From Bacteriovoracaceae bacterium UBA6153 (lineage in GTDB: Bacteria; Bdellovibrionota; Bacteriovoracia; Bacteriovoracales; Bacteriovoracaceae), in NCBI GenBank assembly GCA_002428265.1, contig DIUR01000028.1, positions 62,001 through 126,000 on the forward strand: a stretch of 64,000 nucleotides of DNA, in the 5' to 3' direction. The notes beneath the pieces were generated by a model. The model was not told where the DNA came from, did not search any database, and saw only the letters and a program-made list of their open reading frames with translations. The position numbers and the translations under genes are program-made. Below, piece by piece: positions 27,648 to 35,885 of this stretch. Each line of letters opens with the position of its first letter. Positions within the stretch are counted from its first letter, which is position 1.

Positions 27648-29047
27648 TTAATTCCCATTAAAAGTTTAAAATAAGAGTATATAGAATAAATATTAAAATT
27701 TTCATTCTTCATAGAGGCACTCATCGACACAATAAGTGAATATATTTCAATATAAATTATAGTTCTTATAAAAACGAAACGATTGTTTGGGTTTATTTTC
27801 TTCTTCTCTAGATAGAGACTCAAACATACGATTGTCGCTAACACACCATCATAAAAAGCTCTAGTTTCAAGCACGATTAAAAACTTATGAGTCGTCCATG
27901 AATAAAGCTGATAGAAATGCGATACCGTTTGAAAAACTAAACCGCCCAAAAAAATCATACACCACATACTCAGGTATTTTTTAATAACGGGGTTGTGAAC
28001 AAATTTGAAAAATGAGTAAGTGTAAGGATAGACAAACACCTTATAAAAATCTGCAATATAAACATGCAATCTTCTAAAAAAATCTACAAAACTAGATGAT
28101 TTGAATGGATTCAAAATTCCAAGCTCTATGTAAATTCCTAGAAACCACAATAAGGCAATTTTAGTATTCCATCCGTTAATTCTAAGAGCAAGCCAATGAA
28201 TGGAGCGTATAAAGACGGCTAAATATATATTCCCATGATGTTGAACCTGATCCATTAAGTAAAAACGAGGTATGGTTTTGAAAACAGAGAGATCGACAAT
28301 ATTGTATTTCGGAAGAGATATTTTTTTAAGATAGGCCATTTCAAAATTTAAAAAAAGATGTCCCAGAATATCAGCTCCAACCTTTAAACCAAGACACAAT
28401 CCTAAAACCTTCAAGGCCTTTAATTGTAACGATTTTAATTCTGACTCTTCTACTAAAGAGTCCTGAAGATGTTTGGTTCCCTTTGGAGAAAGCTGTGTCC
28501 CCCCCTGATAAGTAAAGGTGGAGTGGAGTGTATTTAACAAGGTGAAACTCTGAAAAGAATTTAACTGATTTTTTTTCCTGACATTATGCAATTCATAAAC
28601 AATCATAACAAAAGCATTTGAAAAAAATATAATTATCAATGTTCTTAAGGCTTCAAGGTATATTGAATAACTATAATACTTCAGCCAGTTATTTGTAAAA
28701 AAAAGAAGGCCGTAGAACACCATCATAAACGGTAATGGGTGTTTAGCCTTTTTATCAACAAGTAAAAATATTTTTCTAATTAAATAATATATGAAAAAAC
28801 AAATGACCAGACCAACAACATAAAAAAGAATTTGATCCAATATTGTAAATCTAACTTCATCAAATATCCGAATAAGAAATATTTTAGGAAGCTCATGGAG
28901 GGATTTGACCCAAAAAAATGGAGAAAATATCGCAAGTATTAAAATCGGTCGCTTGATAAACTTATTTAATAAAACAGCTACTCCAACTAGCCACCACAAC
29001 TCTGCACCAAGAAGATAAATTAAAACGACCAGTAATATTTCGTACAA
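27644..29047 (-). CDS. Multi-pass membrane protein, divergent MBOAT-like
   Basis: A 467-residue protein with about ten hydrophobic helices. One segment (SSFVDFFRRLHVYIADFYKVFVYPY, in two short parts about residues 315-340) follows the MBOAT pattern S-x-x-DFW-RWH-x(6)-F-YxPx, which supports the O-acyltransferase superfamily. The catalytic WH of true MBOATs (seen at 37439-38818) has no clear equivalent here, so it may be inactive or simply divergent. It resembles the 420-residue membrane protein at 41267. It begins right after the dioxygenase gene stops. Confidence in the gene is high, in the family moderate. Confidence 0.65.
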   Translation of the reverse strand: MYEILLVVLIYLLGAELWWLVGVAVLLNKFIKRPILILAIFSPFFWVKSLHELPKIFLIRIFDEVRFTILDQILFYVVGLVICFFIYYLIRKIFLLVDKKAKHPLPFMMVFYGLLFFTNNWLKYYSYSIYLEALRTLIIIFFSNAFVMIVYELHNVRKKNQLNSFQSFTLLNTLHSTFTYQGGTQLSPKGTKHLQDSLVEESELKSLQLKALKVLGLCLGLKVGADILGHLFLNFEMAYLKKISLPKYNIVDLSVFKTIPRFYLMDQVQHHGNIYLAVFIRSIHWLALRINGWNTKIALLWFLGIYIELGILNPFKSSSFVDFFRRLHVYIADFYKVFVYPYTYSFFKFVHNPVIKKYLSMWCMIFLGGLVFQTVSHFYQLYSWTTHKFLIVLETRAFYDGVLATIVCLSLYLEKKKINPNNRFVFIRTIIYIEIYSLIVSMSASMKNENFNIYSIYSYFKLLMGIN

Positions 29048-29671
29048 CTAAACCTCAAAAATATTAGATTTGTTTTTCTTCTTAAGAATTATATTAAAGA
29101 ATTTATCGTCGTAACTTCCTGCCTCAAATTCTTTTGGTGTAGCAGCAAGAGCGTCTTCCAGCATGACTAAGTCAAAAATAAGATGCAATCTGTCTTCTTG
29201 GCCATTATTAATCGCCCCATGCATTTCTTTATTGTTAAATTCCCAAATCTCACCTTCTGCGAAATGCTTCTCTGCTCCTGAGACATACACGAGCGCTTGA
29301 GGATTTGTTTTCATCACCCAGCAATAGCGTCTCTGAATTGTAAAAGTCCATCCTGGATCAATGTGACGTTTGACTTCTTTTCCTGGCGGAACACAAGCAA
29401 TCATGGATCTTGAGCAGTAAGCAGCTCCCAATAATTTCTGTACATGTGAGATTATTGGCAGCAATGAAGCGGTAAAAACATCCTGTTTCGTGTTGTTTTT
29501 GGGTAACATTCCTTCAGGATAATTAAGATTATACTTTAATAGAATTGATCTCGAGTCAGTTAGTCCATAATAAGAATTACGCTGACTATCCCAACTTGAA
29601 TGATTTGAAATTAATTTCTTTATTTGTTCTGAAACAGAGAAGTAAGAGATTTTTTTTGTACACTTATTCAC
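29048..29671 (-). CDS. Aspartyl/asparaginyl beta-hydroxylase-like 2-oxoglutarate/Fe(II) dioxygenase
   Basis: A 207-residue cupin-fold enzyme. The iron ligands are visible as His103-x-Asp105 (RHIDPGW) and His151 (MHGAINN), with Arg161 (EDRLHLIFD) placed to bind 2-oxoglutarate. This matches the Asp/Arg/Pro-hydroxylase-like family that oxidises peptide or amino-acid side chains. Two more such enzymes flank the peptide precursor at 48815 and 51369. It lies 2 nt after the preceding gene in the run that starts with the HprK-like kinase. Confidence 0.85.
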   Translation of the reverse strand: MNKCTKKISYFSVSEQIKKLISNHSSWDSQRNSYYGLTDSRSILLKYNLNYPEGMLPKNNTKQDVFTASLLPIISHVQKLLGAAYCSRSMIACVPPGKEVKRHIDPGWTFTIQRRYCWVMKTNPQALVYVSGAEKHFAEGEIWEFNNKEMHGAINNGQEDRLHLIFDLVMLEDALAATPKEFEAGSYDDKFFNIILKKKNKSNIFEV

Positions 29672-29673
29672 GC

Positions 29674-30297
29674 TTATACTTCACTAGCAGTAATATCAAA
29701 AGATAAAGGTTGCATTGAAAATTGCTCTATTGATCTTAAAGTTTCCGAAAGGTATGCTGTTAAAAAATCAGTTTGAAATTCTATCTCTTTAACAACTTGT
29801 CCAGTTTCATCATAAATTTTCAAAAATTTAAAAGCATTACGAGTCTCAATAGATTGCTCAATAAGATCTTCTATCATTTTAGGAAATAAATTATCTTCTA
29901 ATTCTTTATAAAAAGACAGATGACCTGCCTCTTCTATGTTAACTAATAATTTTTTATATAAATTTTCAGGATCGTCGAATAATTCAAAAGATTTTATTCC
30001 ATAGGATGAAATGCAAGAGACAATTCCAGACAAAGGATTGATCCATCTTCTAAAATGATAATTCTTTTCATTCGCCAGGTTACTGGTAACTAAGAAATAC
30101 TCTTCAAATCTTGATTTGTTAAATCTTAACTCTAATTTTTCTTTGTGCGAATTAAGCCAATCAACAACCTCTCGGCCACTTGTACCAAAAAATCCATAAG
30201 TTCCAAAAAAATGAATTCGCCCACCTTGTAGCTCTGGCAACATTAGCACTTCACTACAAACGTTTCCCCATAGTGGGCCAACATAAAAGCTCTTCAT
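29674..30297 (-). CDS. Unknown protein of accessory operon
   Basis: A 207-residue soluble protein with no recognised motif. It opens MKSFYVGPLWGNVCSEV with no typical signal peptide, has a Gly-rich early stretch (FFGTYGFFGTSG), and a long helical middle with many acidic residues. It overlaps the stop codon of the binding-protein gene by 1 nt and is followed after 2 nt by a dioxygenase, so it is certainly co-translated. No function is assigned. Confidence 0.75.
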   Translation of the reverse strand: MKSFYVGPLWGNVCSEVLMLPELQGGRIHFFGTYGFFGTSGREVVDWLNSHKEKLELRFNKSRFEEYFLVTSNLANEKNYHFRRWINPLSGIVSCISSYGIKSFELFDDPENLYKKLLVNIEEAGHLSFYKELEDNLFPKMIEDLIEQSIETRNAFKFLKIYDETGQVVKEIEFQTDFLTAYLSETLRSIEQFSMQPLSFDITASEV

Positions 30298-31163
30298 TAT
30301 AATGCTAAAGGCTTTATTTGAGTATTAATCTTATCGAGCTCTGCCCAGTCAAATTCTGATGCCAGTTTATCAAACTCACTTTTATCGATAAGGGTCAAGT
30401 TGGCTAAAAGTTCAAGTTTAGAATTCTTAAGTGTTGCTAGAAACTTTTCCTTCGTTCCGGCCTCTGCTCTAGGACCAGAATAAGCAACAATTCTACATGG
30501 AGTACTATAGTTGGTAGATGCTATAATTTTTAAATTATTTCTCTCATACTCTGTTCCAACGATGTTGCTATCCTTATTATCTTGGAAGAAAGCAGCATCA
30601 CTGATAAGCATATCAGCTTCTTTATTGAATAAGAGCTGTAATGCATTCGCACCATCAGTAGTTGTAAAGAGTTGGGCTTTTTCTAAGTTCCAGTCTTTAA
30701 TTGCTCTTAACACTGTTCCTGTATTGTATCCAAATCCATACATAATAATCTTCTTGTCACGCATATTTGAAATCGTATCAGTATTATCTAAGAGTGAGAT
30801 ACCGATTGCATTTTGTGTGCAGCCTTTTGACCAAGCTAGAGGCTCAACAGGTAAACCATTTTTTCTTTGCATTAAAACAAACATGGTCGTAGACATCGTA
30901 AAGTCCCAGTGAACCTTATCAGAGAGAGTATTCGTTCCGGCCAAAACCTGTGTGATACTTACATTAAGACCATTTTCTTTAAAGTTTTTTTCGATAAGGG
31001 GAATTTCTTTTGCAAATCTATCTTTACCTTTTTTGGCAGTCGAACCTACTTCAAAGATAAGGGAGGATGAACTTGAGTGATTATTTTTTGTAACAAATTT
31101 ATAGCCAATACCAATCGCCAAAATGACCAATATTGTGAGAGCCAGTGACTTTATATTTTTCAT
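30297..31163 (-). CDS. PhnD/NMT1-like periplasmic substrate-binding protein
   Basis: I start this gene at 31163 (MKNIKSLAL...), where TAGGGA precedes the ATG; the longer frame upstream would overlap the kinase gene. The 288-residue product has an uncleaved or signal-type N-terminal helix (about 5-22), then an ABC-type type 2 binding fold (LIFEVGSTAKKGKDRF, DTISNMRDKKIIMYGFGYNTG, NKEADMLISDAAFF). This pattern fits phosphonate/NMT1-type binders. No permease or ATPase is in the same run; the TauABC-like set at 38828 has its own binder. It could be a receptor or ligand-delivery protein. Confidence 0.75.
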   Translation of the reverse strand: MKNIKSLALTILVILAIGIGYKFVTKNNHSSSSSLIFEVGSTAKKGKDRFAKEIPLIEKNFKENGLNVSITQVLAGTNTLSDKVHWDFTMSTTMFVLMQRKNGLPVEPLAWSKGCTQNAIGISLLDNTDTISNMRDKKIIMYGFGYNTGTVLRAIKDWNLEKAQLFTTTDGANALQLLFNKEADMLISDAAFFQDNKDSNIVGTEYERNNLKIIASTNYSTPCRIVAYSGPRAEAGTKEKFLATLKNSKLELLANLTLIDKSEFDKLASEFDWAELDKINTQIKPLAL

Positions 31164-31182
31164 ATATATCCCTATAATATGT

Positions 31183-32214
31183 TTATTTAATAGTAGTTTC
31201 TTTTTCCAGTAATTCAACAACTATGCGAGTTAACATATGCTGGTCTTTGCCGATATGAATCTTGAATTTTTTTGCCTTGAAGCATAATAAAAAAAAGGCC
31301 TTTAGTCGTTTAAAAAATATCCAGGTCTTTCTTATAAAATCTCTAATTCCTGTTTCCCAAAAGTACTCTATAACAATAGGGGAACCAATTCCAATGACGC
31401 CATGCACAAGCAGACCTTTAAAAGATTGTAACCATGAAGATGATAAAACGCAAGAACTCTCTGAATTATATCGAAACCCTTCAACCAGAATGACTTTCTC
31501 AAAATACTCTTTCTTTTCAATCTTATTTTCAATTCCCCTGGTGCAGATTAGTTTTTTTTCACCATAAAGCTCTCTTTTCATAGTGTATAAATTTTCTTCA
31601 GGATTAAAAACTTTAAGGTTTTTAGGAATTTCATTAAAGCCAAGTTTTAATGGAAAGGGGTAAACCCGCCCTTGCTTATCAACTAAAGGGATATCATCTG
31701 AAAGCATTTTTATTCTTGGATCTGATAACAATTCACTTAGCAATGAGCTTTTTCCCCCTTTGGAAGGCATCATACACACGAAAGCAGTATTGTTAAAAGA
31801 AACAGCAAACGCATGAAGCTTGTGCAGTCCCTTAAGGTCTAGAATTTTTCCAACTCTAGAGAGAATTAAAAGGTAAGCAATTTCGTGAATTTTATCCAAA
31901 TCCAACCCATAAATAGCTGCGCTTTCAGACTGAAAATTGATAACAGTATAAGCTTTCCCATAATAATCATTGTATCTGATGTGTCCGACATCATAACTTA
32001 AAGAATTTTGAGATTGCATGGAGGTTGATATCTCTGGCAACGGAGGAGCTTGAAGCGTTTTATAAATTTTTAAGCTCAAGTCAGCTTTAGATGAGTCTAA
32101 AAAATCCCTGGAATGAAAAGACCAAAAATCTTTTTCTAAAACAGCAAGTAACTCGCTCCAGTCTGATTCGACATGAACTCTAATTCCTGCGATATTCATC
32201 AGAATACGTTGCAA
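31183..32214 (-). CDS. HPr-kinase-like (HprK-related) P-loop kinase
   Basis: A 343-residue protein. Residues about 130-260 match the HprK kinase core found in RiPP-associated kinases: a short P-loop PSKGGKSS at 150-157 and the LSDDIPLV segment at 171-178 with paired aspartates, followed by PFPLKLGF. True HprK's HPr-binding region is absent. Related kinases in lasso-peptide and other RiPP loci phosphorylate the peptide or a partner. It is the first gene of a six-gene run and is divergent from the GT2 gene by 31 nt. The peptide-kinase role is inferred from context. Confidence 0.78.
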   Translation of the reverse strand: MQRILMNIAGIRVHVESDWSELLAVLEKDFWSFHSRDFLDSSKADLSLKIYKTLQAPPLPEISTSMQSQNSLSYDVGHIRYNDYYGKAYTVINFQSESAAIYGLDLDKIHEIAYLLILSRVGKILDLKGLHKLHAFAVSFNNTAFVCMMPSKGGKSSLLSELLSDPRIKMLSDDIPLVDKQGRVYPFPLKLGFNEIPKNLKVFNPEENLYTMKRELYGEKKLICTRGIENKIEKKEYFEKVILVEGFRYNSESSCVLSSSWLQSFKGLLVHGVIGIGSPIVIEYFWETGIRDFIRKTWIFFKRLKAFFLLCFKAKKFKIHIGKDQHMLTRIVVELLEKETTIK

Positions 32215-32245
32215 AACTCCTCCTAAATACTAGATAATCAATTCA

Positions 32246-33235
32246 ATGAATTTTAGCATTGTCATAGTCACATACAACAGAAAAAAATATCTTGAACGAT
32301 GCCTGCAATCCATAAAGAAGCAGACAGGTTTAAAATTTCAATTCGAAGTCATCATAATTTTTAATGGTGAAATGTCGTATTTTTCGACTACCAAGGCAGA
32401 TTTTCCTCATTACCATTGCCACTATCTATCTAAAACAACTCCATCGGATGCCAGGAACTATGCTGTCACCAAATGCCGTGGCGACTATGTCTTTTTTCTA
32501 GATGATGATTGTTACTTGCCTGAAAATTACTTTGAAAATCTTAACTTAGACATGGAGTGGGATGTCTTAGGTGGTCCAGACATGACTCCTCCAGATGCTA
32601 GCACTTTTGAGAAAAATTTAGGCCATGCCCTTTCTTCACCTCTTTGCATGGGATTTACCTATAAAAGACATTATGTTCATACAACGGAAATAAATGTACC
32701 GGCCAATGAGTCAAAGTTAATCCTCTGCAATCTCTGGTTTAAAAAAGAGATTTTTACTCATCAAGGATTTAAATTTTCCAACAATCTCTTTAGAAATGAA
32801 GAAAATTTTCTCCTTAAGCAATTAAAAGATATTAATAAGAAAATCCTATATAACTCTAAGCTTTCTGTTTTTCACAGTCGAAAAAGTGATCTTAAGTCTC
32901 TGATTTTAACGATTATAAAGAGTGGAGAATGTAGAGTAAAAAATTTTTCCCAACTTCCAGAATCCCAAGAGCTCATCTATTTCTTACCAATGGTCTTTTT
33001 ACTTTTGTTTTTTTACTGGATGTTAAATCCATTATCGCTTTTAGGCTATGGCTTTTTAATTTATACGTTATTGGTAATTTCTTATGTTGTTATTTATAAG
33101 AAACAATTAAAACCGATGGTGATTATTCTTCACTACGTTATTTTAATTTCTTATGCTTTTGGATTACTTGTAGGGCTTAAAAATTATCTAGAATTTATCT
33201 GGACACAACGAGAAAAAAGCAAAACTCCATTATAA
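32246..33235 (+). CDS. Family 2 glycosyltransferase
   Basis: A 329-residue GT-A enzyme. It begins FSIVIVTYNRKKYLERCLQSI, the usual nucleotide-sugar entry. The metal-binding DxD is in FFLDDDCYLP (about 90-98), and an ED-like acceptor region follows (RNEENFLLKQL). Two hydrophobic helices near 245-300 anchor it to the membrane. It is alone on the plus strand between the HprK-like operon and the ABC exporter, and overlaps the ATPase gene by 6 nt tail to tail. Likely role: adding a sugar to a surface glycan, lipid or peptide of this locus. Confidence 0.9.
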   Translation: MNFSIVIVTYNRKKYLERCLQSIKKQTGLKFQFEVIIIFNGEMSYFSTTKADFPHYHCHYLSKTTPSDARNYAVTKCRGDYVFFLDDDCYLPENYFENLNLDMEWDVLGGPDMTPPDASTFEKNLGHALSSPLCMGFTYKRHYVHTTEINVPANESKLILCNLWFKKEIFTHQGFKFSNNLFRNEENFLLKQLKDINKKILYNSKLSVFHSRKSDLKSLILTIIKSGECRVKNFSQLPESQELIYFLPMVFLLLFFYWMLNPLSLLGYGFLIYTLLVISYVVIYKKQLKPMVIILHYVILISYAFGLLVGLKNYLEFIWTQREKSKTPL

Positions 33236-34000
33236 AAGAGAATTTCTGCTTTCTCTATAAACTTTAAATGCCTCTTGTGGATCGCCATCAAAAATAATCT
33301 TACCTCTTTTGAGAACTATGACCCTTGTACAGATATCTAAAACTTGCTCTTCCTGATGACTTATAAAAATAACGGTACCTGACTCAGAGATGAGTTTTCT
33401 TATGCGCTGAGAGAGCTTAATTCTAAAAAATTCATCCGCTCCATCGAACACTTCATCCAAAATAAGAATATCTGTTGGAACTGCTGATAAAATACTCAAT
33501 GTAAGTCTTAACAGCATTCCTTTGCTATAAATCTTAACTGGCAGATCAATCGACTCTTCCAATTCACTAAACTTGAGACTTTCTTCGAGTATTTGAGGGA
33601 TATTGTGCTTTTTTCTGTCGTAAAAAATTTCTGCAAGCAAAGACATGTTTTCACGCCCACTTAATTCTGGATAAATTACGAGAGATGATTCGAACAAGGC
33701 CCTGATGTCACCATGACGAACAATACTTCCAGCGCTGAGTGGGTATGATCCAGAGATGCACCTACATAGTGATGATTTACCACCACCGTTTTCACTAATA
33801 ATACCTAGTCTGTCGCCACTTCTAAGTTTAAAATTAATGTCCCTTAATACAACTTTATAGTCTTCAGCGAGTGAGTTCTTTTTAATTTTTTTTGCAAAAA
33901 TATCTCGAATACTTGTTACTTCAAGATTTGCCTTTGGAAACGCAAGGGTAACATTATTGAGATCTATAAGAATTTTTTTATCAACCATAAAACACCACAT
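33230..34000 (-). CDS. ABC exporter ATPase, Wzt/TagH-like (polysaccharide or glycoconjugate export)
   Basis: A 256-residue ATPase; the start may be MVDKK at 33985 instead. Walker A is ISENGGGKSSL (about 75-85), the signature is YSKGMLLRL (about 157-165), Walker B is DILILDEVFDGAD (about 175-187), and the switch His is in ISHQEE. The sequence LRDINFKLRSGDRLGIISENGGGKS is the Wzt/TagH/RfbE style. It lacks the C-terminal O-antigen-recognising domain of many Wzt proteins, so it should export without cap recognition. It overlaps the permease gene by 20 nt. Confidence 0.9.
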   Translation of the reverse strand: MWCFMVDKKILIDLNNVTLAFPKANLEVTSIRDIFAKKIKKNSLAEDYKVVLRDINFKLRSGDRLGIISENGGGKSSLCRCISGSYPLSAGSIVRHGDIRALFESSLVIYPELSGRENMSLLAEIFYDRKKHNIPQILEESLKFSELEESIDLPVKIYSKGMLLRLTLSILSAVPTDILILDEVFDGADEFFRIKLSQRIRKLISESGTVIFISHQEEQVLDICTRVIVLKRGKIIFDGDPQEAFKVYRESRNSLL

Positions 34001-34754
34001 TGTTTTTCAACTTTCTCCAAGCGAGATAGCTTAAAAAAAAAGAAATAAAGGCCATAAAAAAAGCAACATACTGATAGTGATAAAAGTTATCAGTAGTGCC
34101 ATTTATAAATAATTCTTGAAAAGGCCTTAAAAGAAAATGGAATGGATTATTACCAATTATCCATCTAACACTGACAGGAACGGAATTTATTGAATAGAAT
34201 ATTGGTGTTAGGTAAAACAGAAGTGAGAATAAAAAAGATAATACAAATTTTAAATCCCTATATCTAACATTTATTAAAGCAAACACTGTGCACATGCCAG
34301 AAACAAAAGCAACAAGAGAGAAGGTCGGAAAAAACGAAATTAAAACTTGCGCAGCTGTAACTTTTCCTTGAAATACATAAAACATAAGTATTAAAAAATA
34401 AGCTCCAAAGAAATTTATAAAATTATCTAAAAGCTGAATTGAAGGAATGATTAAAGCTGGAATAGGAAGATTTTTTAAAGCGTGGCCCCATTGCAAATAG
34501 ACACCAGTGCACATCTCTACGGACTGAACGACAAAAATCCAAGGTATAATTCCGGCCAGTAAATATAAAGGGTAGTTCGGATCTTTAACTTCAAAAACAA
34601 CGGTAAAAGCAAAAACTTGTGCTCCGTACATGAGAATTGGATAGAGTAAAACCCAGATTACTCCATAAAATGTATTTCTGTATCTTGCCCTAAGATTTGC
34701 TGCTGTTAAAACGTAGATCAATCTTAGCATTTTCTGATTGCTGGTGTGCTTCAC
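33981..34754 (-). CDS. ABC-2 type permease, Wzm/TagG-like
   Basis: A 257-residue membrane protein with six helices and the ABC-2 signatures: an amphipathic N-terminus (LTAANLRARYRNTFYGVIWVLLYPILMYG, in the first 45 residues), PLYLLAGIIPWIF, and the late INVRYRDLKFVLSFLFSLLFYLTPIFYS. With the adjacent ATPase it makes a polysaccharide or glycolipid exporter. Its gene is divergent from the SGNH-like gene, and a perfect dyad lies in the 96-nt gap. It may move the product of this locus across the inner membrane. Confidence 0.92.
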   Translation of the reverse strand: MKHTSNQKMLRLIYVLTAANLRARYRNTFYGVIWVLLYPILMYGAQVFAFTVVFEVKDPNYPLYLLAGIIPWIFVVQSVEMCTGVYLQWGHALKNLPIPALIIPSIQLLDNFINFFGAYFLILMFYVFQGKVTAAQVLISFFPTFSLVAFVSGMCTVFALINVRYRDLKFVLSFLFSLLFYLTPIFYSINSVPVSVRWIIGNNPFHFLLRPFQELFINGTTDNFYHYQYVAFFMAFISFFLSYLAWRKLKNNVVFYG

Positions 34755-34790
34755 TTAAGTCTTCCAATGTTCATTTTGTCTTATTAAACT

Positions 34791-34821
34791 ATAACTAGTC
34801 TTTCATCCATAAACTAGTTAT
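34791..34821. repeat. Perfect 9-bp dyad between divergent genes
   Basis: ATAACTAGT and ACTAGTTAT are exact reverse complements separated by 13 nt, placed between the start of the exporter permease gene and the SGNH-like gene. Position and symmetry suggest an operator; the T-rich plus-strand flank also allows a weak hairpin in RNA. Confidence 0.5.
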
Positions 34822-34850
34822 TATTTCTTTTTAACTTTTATGAATATTAT

Positions 34851-35885
34851 ATGTCATTTTCACGAAGACGCTTTAAAACTTTCTTAAAAATTGTAATCCC
34901 AATACTATTGGTCTATATTATCTATTTCTTATATTTACATTTTTTCGCCTACCCTAGCGATAACGTTTTTTCTATAAGAACCGCTATAAAAAATCATTAT
35001 AATCATCACTCTATACCTTCAGAAGTTGATTACCTGGTTCTGGGAGATTCAAGTGGGCTTTACTCTATAAACCCTACTCTTCTAAGTCCCAACTCTTATT
35101 CTGCTTCGGCCCTGGCCGAAACGGCTTATAAAAGTCACCAAACTTTAACTAGTCTATCAAATACAAAAATCAAAAAAGGCATATTGATTACTCAGACTTT
35201 CATTAGTTCACATTATGATGAAGATATTTGGAAAATCCACGTTCCTATTGGTATTTTGAATTTTGAAGACGTGGTATTACTTCATTGTGGGGTCAGCCAA
35301 GAAAACTGTAACAAATATGATCTTTTTAAAATTGGTCTGAAATTTGTAGTCACTAAGCTCTACCTGACAGGATACTCACTTCAAGCGGCTACAACGTCAG
35401 TAAAGAGCTTTTTTGAAGTTAAACATATCAATGCCAAACAAGACTTCATTGATAACATCACTAACAATCATGGACACTATGCTTCTCCAATAAGTCTAGT
35501 TTTAAAAAGATACCAATTCCTGGGCCCTTTTTATAAAGATTTTCAAGATGATCTTCCCGCTCCGCCAAGTGCAGATTTGTATTACTTCAAAAAGATTATT
35601 GCACATGCAAAAAACCTAGGACTCAACGTCTATTATGTCATAACTCCAATGTGTACCAATTTTATTAATAGTGATAATTCAAAATACAATAGAAGTTTAA
35701 ACAACATCATTTATCAAATTAAAGATGAGAATTTTAAGATTATTGACGGTAGATCTTTTAATGCCCAGCTAGATGTTACTGAGTATGTTGACTTCAATCA
35801 TTTAAACGAAAAGGGGGCGATAAAATTTAGTAAATATCTTTCTGACTTATTAACAAATTCTTTACCTGTAAACTCACCTCGCTAA
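34851..35885 (+). CDS. SGNH-hydrolase-like, DltD/AlgJ-type membrane-anchored protein
   Basis: A 344-residue protein with an N-terminal membrane helix (about 10-31) and an exported domain. The nucleophile block is VLGDSS near 63-68 and the late Asp/His pair is DFNHLNEKGA near 318-327, as in SGNH-type hydrolases and transferases. With a Dlt-like ligase and MBOAT next to it, a DltD-like role in handing an acyl or aminoacyl group to its acceptor is reasonable, but overall similarity to DltD was not measured. It overlaps the ligase gene tail to tail by 59 nt. Confidence 0.75.
   Translation: MSFSRRRFKTFLKIVIPILLVYIIYFLYLHFFAYPSDNVFSIRTAIKNHYNHHSIPSEVDYLVLGDSSGLYSINPTLLSPNSYSASALAETAYKSHQTLTSLSNTKIKKGILITQTFISSHYDEDIWKIHVPIGILNFEDVVLLHCGVSQENCNKYDLFKIGLKFVVTKLYLTGYSLQAATTSVKSFFEVKHINAKQDFIDNITNNHGHYASPISLVLKRYQFLGPFYKDFQDDLPAPPSADLYYFKKIIAHAKNLGLNVYYVITPMCTNFINSDNSKYNRSLNNIIYQIKDENFKIIDGRSFNAQLDVTEYVDFNHLNEKGAIKFSKYLSDLLTNSLPVNSPR

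Noticed and set aside
31164..31220. Extended N-terminus of the PhnD/NMT1-like protein
   Set aside because: It lies inside the kinase gene and precedes the signal-type helix; the ATG at 31163 has the ribosome site.
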